This document shows, in pieces, positions 43,301-56,622 of a DNA stretch of 64,000 bases. Under the pieces are notes generated by a model. The model made no database searches and was not told the DNA's origin. It was given only the letters and a program-made list of their open reading frames with translations. Numbering within the stretch: position 1 is the first letter of the stretch; each line of letters starts with the position of its first letter. Location of the stretch: the NCBI GenBank assembly GCA_018398575.1, contig JAGTXZ010000010.1, positions 1,426,001-1,490,000 on the forward strand, in the 5' to 3' direction. Both the position numbers and the translations under genes were made by a program. This DNA is from Ampelomyces quisqualis. Its lineage: Eukaryota; Ascomycota; Dothideomycetes; Pleosporales; Phaeosphaeriaceae.

Positions 43301-46300
43301 TGAGCTGGAATTCAAGATCACACTCGAATTCGAACCTCGATACGACCACATCGCTTGCCGCGCCACTTTTGACAGCGCCGTGTTTCCGGAGGGCCAGGTC
43401 GAACATATGTGTCGACAGGTCGACCAAGTTGTCGCACTATTTCTCGAAAATGTTGATTGTACGACGAAAGACGTTGCGGCATGCTTCTCGACGCAAGTGT
43501 GTTCTATTGCAAACCCTGTGCCCCGACAATCTCCACTACTGCGCAATCCCTCAAGATCAGTCGAGAGGTGGGCCTCAACAATGCCCGACGCAACGGCCTT
43601 ATCTTTCTACCATAGGATTGATGAAACCATGCATCTCCGAGCTACAGAGACGTATTCATCCTTGAATCGTCGTGCGAATCAGCTGGCTCGTGCCCTCTCG
43701 AGTCATGGTGTGCGTTCGGGAGATCTCGTCGCTATCATCATGGAAAAGAGTCCACATTTATACATCACTATACTCGCCGTGCTCAAACTGGGTGCTGGTT
43801 ATCTCCCTCTCGTGCCAGATCTGCCAAAGGAAAGAGTTTGGACGATATTGGACGAAGCTCAAACCGTTACATGCATCATTGATAACTCAACACCACCATA
43901 TTTTCAACAACGAAGCTCGATGACCGTTGTCTGCCTCGATAAGATCGACCTTGCACAGCATGCCAACACTGATATCGAAACTCCTTATAATGGCACAAAC
44001 ATTGCCTATGCTGTGTTCACCAGTGGTAGTACTGGATCTCCCAAAGGCGTTCTTGTCACGCAAGACAATTTGAACAGCAATCTGGAACACTTGTCGACCA
44101 TATACCCGTATTCGCGCGGATCGAGGCTTCTCCAAGCATGCTCACAGGCCTTTGATGTCTCTGTGTTTGAGATATTCTTCTCGTGGCATGTAGGACTCTG
44201 CCTGTGCACAGCGAAGAACGATGATCTGTTCTTTGACCTTGAAGGATCGATCAACCAACTCAATATCACGCATCTAAGTCTCACACCAACAGTCGCTGCT
44301 TTGGTTCATCCAGACAATGTGCCACAGGTCGATTTCCTTGTTACAGCTGGAGAAGCGGTGACAGAACATGTACGACGTAGGTGGGCTGGGCGAGGACTAT
44401 ATCAAGGTAAGACAATAGGCACAGACGAGATTTTGAGCTACCATACTGATGTACTCAGGCTACGGTCCTTCTGAAACCACAAACATATGTACAGTCCGTA
44501 CTTCGGTCTCGCCATCTGATCTCATCAACAACATTGGCAGACCATTCGACAACACATCCGCATTCGTCATGGATCCAAATAGCAGTACAATCTTGCCACG
44601 CGGCGCAGTTGGCGAACTCTGTTTTGGAGGCTACCAAGTTTTCCGGGGCTATCTCAATCAACCTGATCTGACAGCTGCTAAGATCATCCAACATCCTACA
44701 TACGGGCGACTGTATCGCTCTGGAGATCTAGGAACATTACTACATGATGGCTCCATTCTCTTCGCCGGCAGACTGGACGATCAGGTTAAGGTTCGTGGCC
44801 AAAGAGTCGAGCTTGGCGAAATATCTTCAACCGTACTTGATCAACAGTGTTCCCGGGACTGTGCAACTCTTTTAATTCAGCTTCCACAAGGTGCAAAGTC
44901 TCTGGTGACATTTTGGGTGCCAACCACGGCTATCGATACGACGTTTCGGGTCCTGGACGTGCAGGACCACCGTTCAGATGCAAATACAATACTTTCTGCC
45001 TTGTCGCAACGCCTGCCGTCCTATATGGTACCCTCAAATATTGTCCCTGTTAGCCGATTGCCTACGACTACTCAAGGCAAGATCGATAAGAGGCGATTAC
45101 AAGAATGTTTCCACAGCCTTACACCGGAGGATTTGACCACTGCTACCCACCCAAACGGTGCCGTTGATGAAGAAGCGTCAGACCTCACTCCATGGGAGCT
45201 CCAAGTCTCGCAAGTCCTTTCGGAACAACTCGGTTTTTCGATGAACAGCATTCGACCAACCTCTTCCTTCTTTAGCTTTGGGCTGGACTCGATTTCAGCA
45301 ATTCAATTCGGGAATCGGCTAAGAAAAGAAGGTCTTGGCAACTTCACCAATTCGGATATCTTGAGGAACTCCACTCTATCGCGTCTTGCCTTACTCAAAG
45401 ATACACATAAGCAAAGCCACCAGCAGCCGGCATTTTCAAACGTTAATATTGCAGAAGCTATCACAGCAGATGAAATCTCGCGAATTCGAAATCTGTACAA
45501 AGAAAGAGGCACGCGTATCAGTAAAATCCGGCCATGTACGCCTCTCCAAGAAGCAATGTTATCGTCCGCACGATCGCCTACACAGTCGTCTTATAGCAAC
45601 GTCATGGTGTTTTCCATCAACGGAGATCTATCGCACTTGCAGGAATGCTGGGCACTAATGGTGGAACGACATGAGATCCTGCGCACTGCATTTGTGGCAA
45701 CGTATGATTGTTCGCATGCATTCGTTCAGGTCGTGCTCGAAGATGTGGGCATACGATGGGGCGCCATAGACTGGTCAAGTGGGACGCAACAGCTCGCCAA
45801 CCGAGTGATCTCAGATCTTTTACAAGCCAATAGACCACCCACATGGCTCGCGTTGAATCATTCTGGATCCAGGCCGAGACTGCTCTTTTGCTGCCACCAT
45901 GCAATGTACGACGGTATTGCAACGCAGACATTGCTTAGGGAAGTACAGGAAGTGTATTATCACCATAAACTTCCACCGCCTGTCTCGTACGACCTGTATC
46001 TGCAGCAAATGCTATCGCAGGATCTTTCAGCCGCGGACCATTTCTGGAAAGCAACATTCCGAGACTTCGAGCCAACGGCGTTTCCGGACCTGACTAGCAA
46101 GGTCGCCAGAACTTCACCACTCTCGAATTCATTTTATCAACATCTGCAGGTGCCATTGAACGAGGTTCGTGAAGCATGCCAGAACATGTCGATTACTTTA
46201 CTCTCGGTCGTTCACGCCACTTGGGCGAAGCTTCTACACTTCTATACAGGAGAAAGCGATTTGTGTTTCGGTACTGTAGTGAGCGGGCGGACTCTATCCG

Positions 46301-49300
46301 GACAAGGCTTGGAGCGACTCGTTGCACCTTGCTTCAACACTATACCGGTCAGGATTAAATTCGATTTTGGCAAAGAAAACATAGCGCTGGCACTCCAAGC
46401 CCACTCCTTCGGTGTAGAATCGTCTGCATTTCACCTAACGCCACTTCGATGTATTCAGAAAAGCCTGCGATGTGGCGGCATTCCACTTTTTGACACACTA
46501 GTCATTCTACAACACCCGCATGAGTCTCTTGATGACACCATTTGGACGCTTGAGAACGACCTTGGTGATATGGATCTACCTTTAGTGTGCGAGATCTCTC
46601 ATGATGAGGCAGCAGACAAATTAGATCTCGTGATCCATTATCACAGTACCATAATGTCGGAAAGCGAAGCTGAAGTTGTTGCAAAGACCTTTGATACGAC
46701 CTTGCAAACGATCATCGCTCAACCACATCTACCGGCTAATGATACAGTCGACCTTCCGTCATCTAGCAGCCGCGAAATTGAGTTTAGCATCGTGCCCTTC
46801 CGGTACAAGCGGCATTTGCTACACGAAGGGTTCGAGAGCAATGCGGAAACGGATCCACATCGCATTGCGCTTGACTTTATGCACCCCGACGGGTCCAGAA
46901 CGACGTGGTCATATCAGAAGCTGGATAAGAAAGCTAATGGTATCGCCCGTGCTATTCTCCAACACAATGTTGAGCCAGACGACATCGTACCGGTGCATCT
47001 TCCAAAAGGTCCAGATTTCTACGCGAGCATACTCGGCATCCTGAAGGCTGGTGTTGCATTTGCACCTGTACATCCCGAGCTGCCCGAATCACGTAGAAAG
47101 TTGATGATTGACGACGTGAAAGCAAAGGTTGTCATATCCGATGGGGTCACGTCCCTTCCTGAACTGAACCCCAACGTTAGGCTGCTCGATGTCGGGTCCG
47201 CACAGTCGGTGAAAGAATCGTGTGCGCCTCAAATAGAAGCTCTTAACAACTCCAATCTTGCTTACTGTATCTTTACGAGTGGCTCAACTGGCGTACCGAA
47301 AGCCGTCAGTATGGAACACCGCGCACCAGTGCAGACCATCGAATGCTCCAGGTCAATTATACCCTGGAACAGATCATCGAGGCTTTTGCAATATGCAGCT
47401 ACCACCTTCGATATGTGCTATTACGACTGCTTCCTTGCCTGGAGCCTCGGTATCACCCTCTGCGCTGCCGAACAGGATATGATGCTCAACGACCTGGCGA
47501 GAATCATCAATGCCCTCGACGTGGACTTGCTAGAATTGACGCCATCAGTGGCTATTTCCCTTGTCAAGTCCGAAGTGCCTTGCGTCAAATGGCTGTACTG
47601 TATCGGCGAACCAATGGCGCCGAACATTGTGAGAGAGTGGGAAGGTTCGTGCGTCAATTCGTATGGGCCGTCGGAAGCTGCATTCTGTACAACAATATTT
47701 CCAGTCTCGAAAGATATCAGGCCTTCTGTCATCGGCAAGCCTTTTGCAGGTACCGCCTTTGAGATCTTCCCTGCACATGGAGTTCGGCCCTTACCGCTCC
47801 TTAGTGTCGGCGAGCTGTGTATAGGTGGTGGTCAGCTCGCGCGTGGATACTACAATAGGTCCGAGCTCACAAAGGACAAGTTTGTTTTCAAGTTGGGACA
47901 TAGGTTTTACCGAAGTGGTGACATCGTTCGGAAGTTGGTCGACGGCAACTTTGAGTTCATTGGGCGTGCAGACGATCAGGTCAAGATGCGAGGCTTAAGA
48001 GTTGAGCTCGGCGAGATCAATGCCGTGCTCCAGGAGTCGCATCCCGCCATTGCGACCGCTGTCACGCAACTTGTTAAGAAGGATACCGCCTCAAAAGAGC
48101 AACTTGTCGCATTCTTAGTCATGCGTCCAGAAAACAACGATGGCGACGAGGAACTTGGTCACCGCTTAAAGCAAGCCGTCAAGCTTTGCTTACCACCCTA
48201 TATGGTTCCCCAATTCTACGTATTTTTAGATCGTATCCCGCGATCTTTGGCCAACAAGATCGACAAGAATGCATTAGCAAGCATCTTCCGGAACTCGCCT
48301 GATGCGGGCGCTTTGCCGAAAGGCGCTTCTGATGGAGACGCACAGTGTTCATGGAACGCACTCGCGGATGAGGTTAGGCATGTCTTTGCGCACCTTTCCA
48401 ATTCCCCTCTAGAGGTGGTATACCCAGCTACAACAATCTACCAGCTGGGCTTGGACAGCATCAGTGCTGTCCAAATTGCTGCTGCACTGCGCAGAAAAGG
48501 GTATAACGTCAACGCATCAGATGTCATGAAGCACCTGACGTGCGTCGATCTTGCGGCGCATATCGAACGATCCACTGTCAGGGAGCAAATCCTAACAACC
48601 CGTTTCGACTTCGCGGCTTTCGACTACAAGCACAGACCGCAGGTGCTTGCCTCATGCAATATTGACGATCAAGGAGTTGCGGCTATCCGTCCATGTACGC
48701 CACTTCAAAGAGGTATGATATCACAGCTACTTGCAAGAGATGGCAAGGTTTACATCAATTACGTTCGTTTCAACCTAGAATCGGATGTGAATTTATTTGG
48801 TCTGCAGCAGGCCTGGGGTAAGGCTATGGCCACACATCAAATTCTGCGCACCGGTTTCACACACCTTGAGGACAAGGACCATCCTTTCGGTATGATAGAA
48901 TACACAGAGCATGCCGCTATGCTACCATGGAGTGTGGTATCAGATGATGATATGACCGAGGCACCTGAGGTATGGCTGGAAAACCTGCAGCGTTTAGCGT
49001 CCAGCGAGCTCCACGTACCCCTATGGAGTATCCGAGTCACTAAGGAGCATGATGTCAATCATCTTCATTTGGCCATGTTCCATGCTCTGTTCGATGCGCA
49101 AAGCTTACAATCGATCCTACGAGACGTCGCTGTTGCATACAATGGCCAAGAGCTCGAGCCGCCAACAAATCTCGACCTTGTCATCGCCGATATTTTGCAG
49201 CGCAGCACAGGACATACCGAGCAAGCGAAAGTTTTTTGGACTCGAATGGGAGAGCATGCCGCTCCTTCTCGCTTCCCAAACCTATCATCCCTTCGATATG

Positions 49301-52300
49301 ATCCTAAGCCACCAGCAGTCTGTACACACCGATCAACGATGTTGTTAAAGGACATGGAGACTGCATGTCGACAATCTAACACTACCTTGCAAGCTGCTAG
49401 CCTAGCAAGCTGGTTAAATCTTGTTTCGGCATATATTGGTGAACCGACAGCAATTTGCGGAGTGGTGCTCTCTGGCCGCAGTTTCGAAGCTGCCGAGGAC
49501 GCCGTGTTTCCTTGTATCAACACTGTTCCGTTCGCTGACACAGTAACATCCAGCCCGAAAGGAATGCTAGCATCAGTTACGGCAAACGTGGCTGAGATGC
49601 AGCAACATCAACATATTCCACTCAGCGAGATCCAGAGATTGATGGGGTCGCCCAACGACGCTCTCTTCGATACTATATTCGCCTTCCAGAAGCTTCCCAG
49701 TGATGGTAATGGTTCTATTCCTTGGTTTGTTAGCGACGAAAAGGCCACCATTGAGTATCCTGTTTCCATCGAATTGGAGCCCACCGGGAAAAGATTGAAC
49801 TACCGACTCACTTTCGCACCGCACACAATTCCGCACGAGCAAGCTGCTTTGATACTTCGACAGCTGGATCACATATTACAATACTTCATTTCCACTCCAA
49901 CAGATGAACCATTCTTCAGCGAGTCGCTGTACTCAATCACCCCAGCCAAGGAAGTGACCTTGACTTCAGAGGCGCATCTTCTACACGACCTCTTTGAGTT
50001 GACTGCAAAAAAATCCCCACAATGTGTTGCTCTCGAGTTCGCTCATTCAATCCGCGCAGGGACCTACTCTGCAACCAGCTGGACGTATGCTGAGCTCAAT
50101 GCTGAGGGCAATCGTATCGCGCATCTTCTCCTTGCCAATGGTGTACTTCCCGGTGATTTAGTCGGTGTGTGCTTTGACAAGTGTCCGGAAGCTTCATTCG
50201 CCATACTTGGAGTGCTGAAAGCTGGAGCCGCTTTCGTTGCGATAGACCCTGGAGCCCCTCGTGCTCGCCAAGCTTTCATTGTTCAGGACTGCGGTGCTAC
50301 GGCAATCCTCTCCATGTCAGCACAATCGGATGGATTTGTGGGAGACGTGAAGGTGCCTGTCATGAACTTGGATAAATCAGAAACAGGCTCGTTCCCAGGC
50401 ACCAAGCCTGGACTGAAGAGAGCGATAAGACCGCAAGATCGCAGTTATTGTCTCTATACTAGTGGCACAACCGGCACTCCCAAAGGGTGCGAGTTGACTC
50501 ATGAAAATGCGGTCCAAGCACTCCTCTCTTTTCAGCGTCTGTTCGCGGGACACTGGACATCAGAATCGCGTTGGCTTCAATTTGCGTCCTTCCATTTCGA
50601 CGTTTCAGTGCTTGAACAATACTGGAGCTGGTCTGTAGGCATCTGTGTCGTATCAGCACCCAGGGACGTCATTTTTGAAGACCTGGCCAACTCCATCAGC
50701 ACTCTGGGGATCACACACATTGACTTGACCCCTAGTCTGGCTCAGATATTGCATCCTGACGACGTGCCGAGCTTATGTAAGGGCGTTTTTATTACCGGCG
50801 GTGAGAGCTTGAAACAAGAAATATTGGACGTTTGGGGCCCAAAGGGTGTCATATACAATGGCTATGGTCCGACCGAAGCCACTATTGGCTGCACCATGCT
50901 TCCGCGAGTCCCTGCCAATGGTAAGCCCTCAAATATTGGACCACAATTTGATAATGTTGGCACTTTCGTATTAAGACCAGGGACCGATGAGCCCGTGCTT
51001 CGCGGCGGCGTCGGTGAGCTTTGCGTGTCTGGAAAGCTTGTCGGTAAAGGATACCTAAACCGTGAAGGTTTAACCAAGAAAAGCTTTCCGTATCTGGAAC
51101 GATTTGGAGAACGTGTTTATCGCACAGGAGATTTGGTAAGGATCTTACATGATGGAACTTTTGAGTTCCTTGGTCGCACAGATGACCAAGTCAAGCTTCG
51201 CGGCCAGCGCCTGGAAATCGGTGAGATCAATTCAGTCATCAGACGAGCGAATAACGGCATCTCGGACGTTGCTACACTAGTCCTCAAGCATCCAAGACAA
51301 GAAAAAGAACAACTTGTCGCCTTCATTGTCCCACGCCGGACGCAAGGCCAGCCCGATGTTCTTCTGGAGGCATTACCTGAGTCAAGGATCGCGAAGGATG
51401 CATGTCATGACAAACTACCCCCGTACATGGTGCCGACGCACTTTGTCCCACTAACGTCAATACCACTCAATGTCAACAACAAAGCCGATGTGAAGAAGTT
51501 GAAGATGATCTACGAAGCACTGTCGGTCGCGGAGCTACAGCAGCTCTCGGCTACCTCTGACGAACGAGAACAGTCTTGGTCCAGCCTCGAGACCCAGCTT
51601 CGCACCGTCTTCAAGAAAGAGCTAGATGTGGTCGAAGATGCAATCGGCAAGGAGACAAGCTTCTTCGAGCTAGGTATGGACTCTATCTCGGTGATTGGTA
51701 TGGTGAGAGCGTTGAAAAAAGCGGGCATAGTTGGAGCAACCGCCTCACTTGTTATGAAACACTCTACCGTACATCGACTTGCGAAAGCCCTATGTAACGC
51801 CGGGGCAAGTACGAGCAATCTTGCATCGCTTGTTGCTGCTCATCAAGCGATCAATGCGATGCAACACCGTCACCGTGGTACAGTTGCGCGATCACTGTCC
51901 GTGAACAGTTCGGACATAGAAGCCTTGGCACCATGCACACCCCTCCAGCAGGGAATGATTGCTAGATCTTTGGAAAGTGAAGCTGGTCTCTACTTCAACA
52001 TGTTTCAATTCAAAGTAGGCGAGGATATTGATACGAGCAGGCTGAGAGGAGCGTGGCAGACTGTGTTCGCGTCGACGGTGATCATGCGCACTGTCTTTGC
52101 CGACACAACAGATGGATTCATGCAAGTCGTCTTGCGCAATCAGCATCTAACATGGAAAGAGGAGCATGTAGCGCAAGGATCGTCTGTGGAAAGCAGTCTC
52201 GCCGCATTGAGAAAGAAGTGGCTACAAGTCAATTCGAAGGGGTTCACACGGCCTCTTGAGCTCATCCTTCTCACAGCGCCGACGGAGAAGCGGTTGATCG

Positions 52301-55300
52301 TACACATCTTCCACGGACTATATGATGGCATCAGCAATCAGATCATATTCAAAGCTGTATGTGACGCTTACCATGGACATGGACGCAGTCACGATCCGCT
52401 ATCTTTCCATTCTGCCCTGGCTCATGGGCCATTGAGAGTCATGGAAGGCGCAAAGACTTTCTGGCAACAACACCTATCTGTTGATATCGCTAGATCGCCT
52501 CTGAAATCGTCGGATGCGTCCAGCAGAAAGACAATCCAGACTTCTCGGCAGCTTCAAGATCTCCAAGGATTTGAGTCAACTAGACGAACCCTCAATGTCA
52601 CCGCACAAGCCATCGCTCAAGCTTGCTGGATTAGCATACTGCAGGAGCATCTCAAGGGTACGGCGACGATTGGAATTGTGGTCTCTGGCCGAAGCATCGA
52701 CTTGGAGTGTGCCGACCGCATTATCGGGCCAATGTTCAACACCATACCGTACCAGCATCGGCGTCAGAAAACTGAGTCATGGTCATCTATCATAAAGAGA
52801 GTGCATGACTTCAACGTAGCTGTTCACCCCTACCAACATACTCCGCTACGAGATATCAATAAGTGGTGCAACACCAATCGCGACCAGCCCCTCTTTGACA
52901 GTTTATTCGTCTATCAGGCGGCCGAGGATCAGGAGGGACAGACGGACAACAAAGTCATGCAATTTATGGAAGGGGTAGTCATTGCAGACTACCCCTTGTC
53001 TTTCGAGGTTGGACAGAGACCAAACGGTGGCTGGCAGCTGACACTGGCGGCGCAAAGCCGTGTAGTTGATGAAGCGACTTGCAACGAACTTCTGAATCGA
53101 TTTGAAGAGGTGATGCATCAAGTCGTAGATAACCCAGCAGGTCTATTCAAGACTTCGTTCGAATTGACAGCAGTTTTGGGGAACAAGCAAGAAGACCAAC
53201 AGCACGCGATGGATCCATCCAAAGACACAACAGATTTTACCTGGACAAACGATGCTAGCACACTAAGGAAGGTGCTTGCAAAACTGACAAACATTGAGCT
53301 GACGGACATCAACGAGTCTACCTCGATTTTTGAACTGGGATTGGACAGCATCGATGCGATCAGGTTATCATCGAAGCTCAAGGAAGGTGGCTTGAGTCTG
53401 CCTGTCAGTAGCATCATGCGAGGTCTGACCATTTCAAAAATGGTTCCAAACATCAGCAGGGTCATTAATGGGACTGCTGTTCGACCCGATGATTCGGGAT
53501 TCCGCTCGCGCAAGCGCGAGCTAAGAAGCTACATTGACCGACAAAGCACCAGCACTGATCGGATGGAGGACGTTCTCCCGCTTACGCCACTGCAGGAAGC
53601 TATGGTTGCGGAAATGATAGCATCCAAGTTTGCGCGGTACTACAATTTCGACGTCATGAAGCTTGAAAATGGCATTGACGTCGAACGATTGCGAAATGCT
53701 TGGACACAGGTTGTGGCAGCCTCGCCGATCTTGCGCACGTCTTTCATCGAGATCGAGGATCCAACCATCGATGATTTGTTTGCGCAAGTGATCTACAGTA
53801 GGAATTACGACTTCTGGAAGACTGCCAGTCTGAATGGCGAGCCAGACTTTTCGTTGTTGTTCGAGGAGGTTAGGGAGCAAGCAACGCAAGCGACCAGTTC
53901 TAAGCCCCCTTTCCGGATTATGCTCGTTGAAACTCCGAAGCAGAACTATCTCGTGCTTTCAATTGCACACGCGCTGTACGATGGGTGGTCGCTTGGTTTG
54001 CTTCACGCAGACGTAAAAGATGCATACGGCGGCAATTTGAAGCCCCGTCCGAGCTACCAGCCTGTGCTATCAAGCGTGTTAGCCACATCTGGAGCTGGTG
54101 CGGCGAACTTCTGGGGCGACTATCTGTACGAAGCTCAGCCAAGTACATTTGACCGACGATTCAACGGGGCCAACAGCGAGTCTCTGGTGGTTCATCGCAT
54201 TGAGCAGCATAGTAAAATTGACCTCGCCGGCATGAAAAACTTCGCGAAGAAGAGCAACGTGTCACTGCAAACGTTGGGTCAGTCTGTGTTTGCGATTGTT
54301 CTAGCATCGTACGTTCATTTTCTCGACGTGACGTTCGGGTCCGTGCTTGCCGGTCGCGACGACGAAAGTACATCCCAACTGCTCTTCCCAACTATGAATA
54401 CTGTCGCGATCCGCACCATTCTCCATGGAAGTCGTCTCGAGCTTCTGCGTCACGTACAAGAGAGCTTCAACAACATCAAGCAGTGGCAGCACTTTCCACT
54501 TCGAAAGGCCCTTGCGCGCGCTGGGGTACCTGGTGGCTTGTTTGAGAGTCTGTTCATTTACCAGAAGAGCATGGAAAGTGGCGAGGAAAGTGGCGAAAAG
54601 CTATATACAAGCATCAAAGGGCATAGCGACGTCAAGTATCCGGTTTGTGTGGAGATGGAAATAGTACATGAGCGCTTGGTGTGGCGATGCGCAGTCAATG
54701 ATGAGGTGTTTGATGAAGCGGGCGCATATGACCTTTTAGCAAGACTAGATAAAGTCTTGGGTAAGATTATGGGCGAACCTGACAAGTCAGTGATGGTATT
54801 CACGCCGCGAGGAACCTCACTGTGCGGTTTGCCAGCATTTGAACTGAATGAGCCATCTCGACTTGGCTCATGTACCTCGACGTTGGAGAGCCAGAATCAT
54901 ACGGAGAAGGATGGACGACCAGATACAGTACGGATTATTCGTCAAGTCTTGGCTGCTGTCTCTCAGACTCCCGAAGATGAGATAACGGACGACATGACAA
55001 TCTTCCATATCGGGCTTGACTCTATCAGCGCTATCAAGGTTTCATCCTTACTTCGCAAACAGGACATCATTCTTGGTGTCGGAGAAATGCTTAGAGCTGG
55101 CAGCATCAACAGCATGGCACATATTGCCGATGAATGTTCGACCAAGAACGCTGAGAGCGAAGAAGACTATGCGTTGGTTATTAAGAGAGCGATGAACAAC
55201 GTTGACTTGGACCAAATCCTTCACAGCGCCAAACATGAAGGTTGCGATATTGTAGACATCAAAGAAGTGGAGATATTGCCTGCAACTGCTGGACAGGTGT

Positions 55301-56622
55301 ACATGATATCGATGTGGCTCAACACAAACGGTAGCAACTTCTACCCCGAGTTCACGTACAATGTCCCTAAGAAGATTGCGTTTGAGCAGCTCCAGAAGGC
55401 ATGGAGAGCTCTCATAACTGCAAATCCTATTCTGCGGACGTACTTGGTTGCCACACAAGATTCGACTATCCCGTACGTACAGCTGGTGCGGAAAGAAGAT
55501 GGAGACGAATGCTCTATCGTCAATGTTACCGGCCATAGCAAAGATGACATAGTCCAGAGCACGAGGCAGCCGTGGGCACATCTATGTGCAAGGCAAGTTG
55601 AGCATGGTTGGCAGCTGAAGCTCAAAATACACCATGCACTATATGACGGCGTCAGTCTGCCGTTATTGATGCAGAGGTTGCAGGATAACTGCAGAGCAAT
55701 CACCAAGCTGATACAAGACGGAACTTTGCCAAGATTCATCGGCAGTCAGGCTGGACCTGCGTCGCTCGAAGCACGAAAGTTGTTCTGGATCAAGTACCTA
55801 CAAGAGTTCGATCAGTCGCGCCTTCCGCAGCCGATTTCGGCACTTGGCACAAGGACTGAGATATTCATGCCGGCTCTCCTGACCATCAAGTCGCTCGAAA
55901 GTACCGCTCGAAAATGTGGCGTCTCGATCCAGGCACTTTTCTTTGCCACGTACGCCGTGGTGTACGCCAGACTGCTCAATGCATGCAAGGAGAATGATGT
56001 AGTATTCGGCATATACCTCGCCAACCGATCCGTTTCTGTTGGTGGAATAGAAGGTGCCGCGATACCTACAGTCAACCTACTTCCCTTGCGCGTACGCGCA
56101 CCGCTCGGGCACCGCCTGACAGATATCGCGCAGCAGATTCAAAAAGATGTACAGAGAATTGGAGAGCCGGCAAACGCTTCTGCTAGTTTGTTTGAGATCA
56201 GTGCATGGACCGGCGTCAAGGTCGATACGTTTGTCAATTTCTTGACATTGCCTGATGCCGGGGACGGAAAGGTGAAATCAGCCGATGAAGAGGATGTCAA
56301 TATCATGGCGGAGAATAAGTGGACTGGAGAAGTGAATCGTGTTGTCGACTACGAGGAGCTTTCAAGGGATGCGGATGAGCAACAGCAGCGTCGTTTGAGG
56401 AATGCGAAGGTCAACGAAGCGTATTTGGTAAGTTCCTGACATGTAGGCAGCCGCCCAAGACAAGCACTAACGAGGTATTAGCACGCCATCGACGTTGAAG
56501 CTACAGTGCGCAACGGTGGATTGGATGTGGGTGTCTTTGCACCAGTGGAGATGCTGGGAATGTTAGAAGGTACGGGTCTGGTCTACGACATGGAATCAGC
56601 ATTGAAAGCAATTGGAGAGTAA
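40335..56622 (+). CDS. nps2: Ferrichrome-type siderophore NRPS (SidC/NPS2 family), 5393 aa
   Basis: Assembles a cyclic hexapeptide hydroxamate siderophore such as ferricrocin. Exons 40335-44406, 44459-56427 and 56482-56622. Domain order by eye: A1 (about 30-520), T1 (GLDSLQ, 566), C1 (HHAMYDG, 760), A2 (1075-1570), T2 (1631), C2 (HHAMYDG, 1836), A3 (2145-2620), T3 (2687), C3 (FHALFDA, 2897), A4 (3200-3700), T4 (GMDSIS, 3762), C4 (FHGLYDG, 3974), T5 (4316), C5 (AHALYDG, 4527), T6 (4875), C6 (HHALYDG, 5081). This is (A-T-C)4-T-C-T-C with no TE, the NPS2/SidC pattern, in which the terminal C domain is thought to cyclise. Rough specificity residues for A4 read D-V-L-D-I-G-G-I-G, unlike A1-A3, so A4 is the best candidate for acetyl-hydroxyornithine. 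Start ATG 40335; an upstream in-frame TTG is not used. Neighbouring sidA and ABC genes support the role. Confidence 0.95.
44407..44458 (+). other. nps2: NRPS intron 1, 52 nt
   Basis: Donor GTAAGA, acceptor ACTCAG; phase 1. The join rebuilds YQGYGPSETT, core motif A5 of A2. Without it A2 is cut. Confidence 0.92.
56428..56481 (+). other. nps2: NRPS intron 2, 54 nt
   Basis: Donor GTAAGT, branch ACTAAC, acceptor ATTAG; phase 0. Joins NEAYL to HAIDVEATVRNGG, giving a 46-residue C-terminal exon. Confidence 0.88.
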
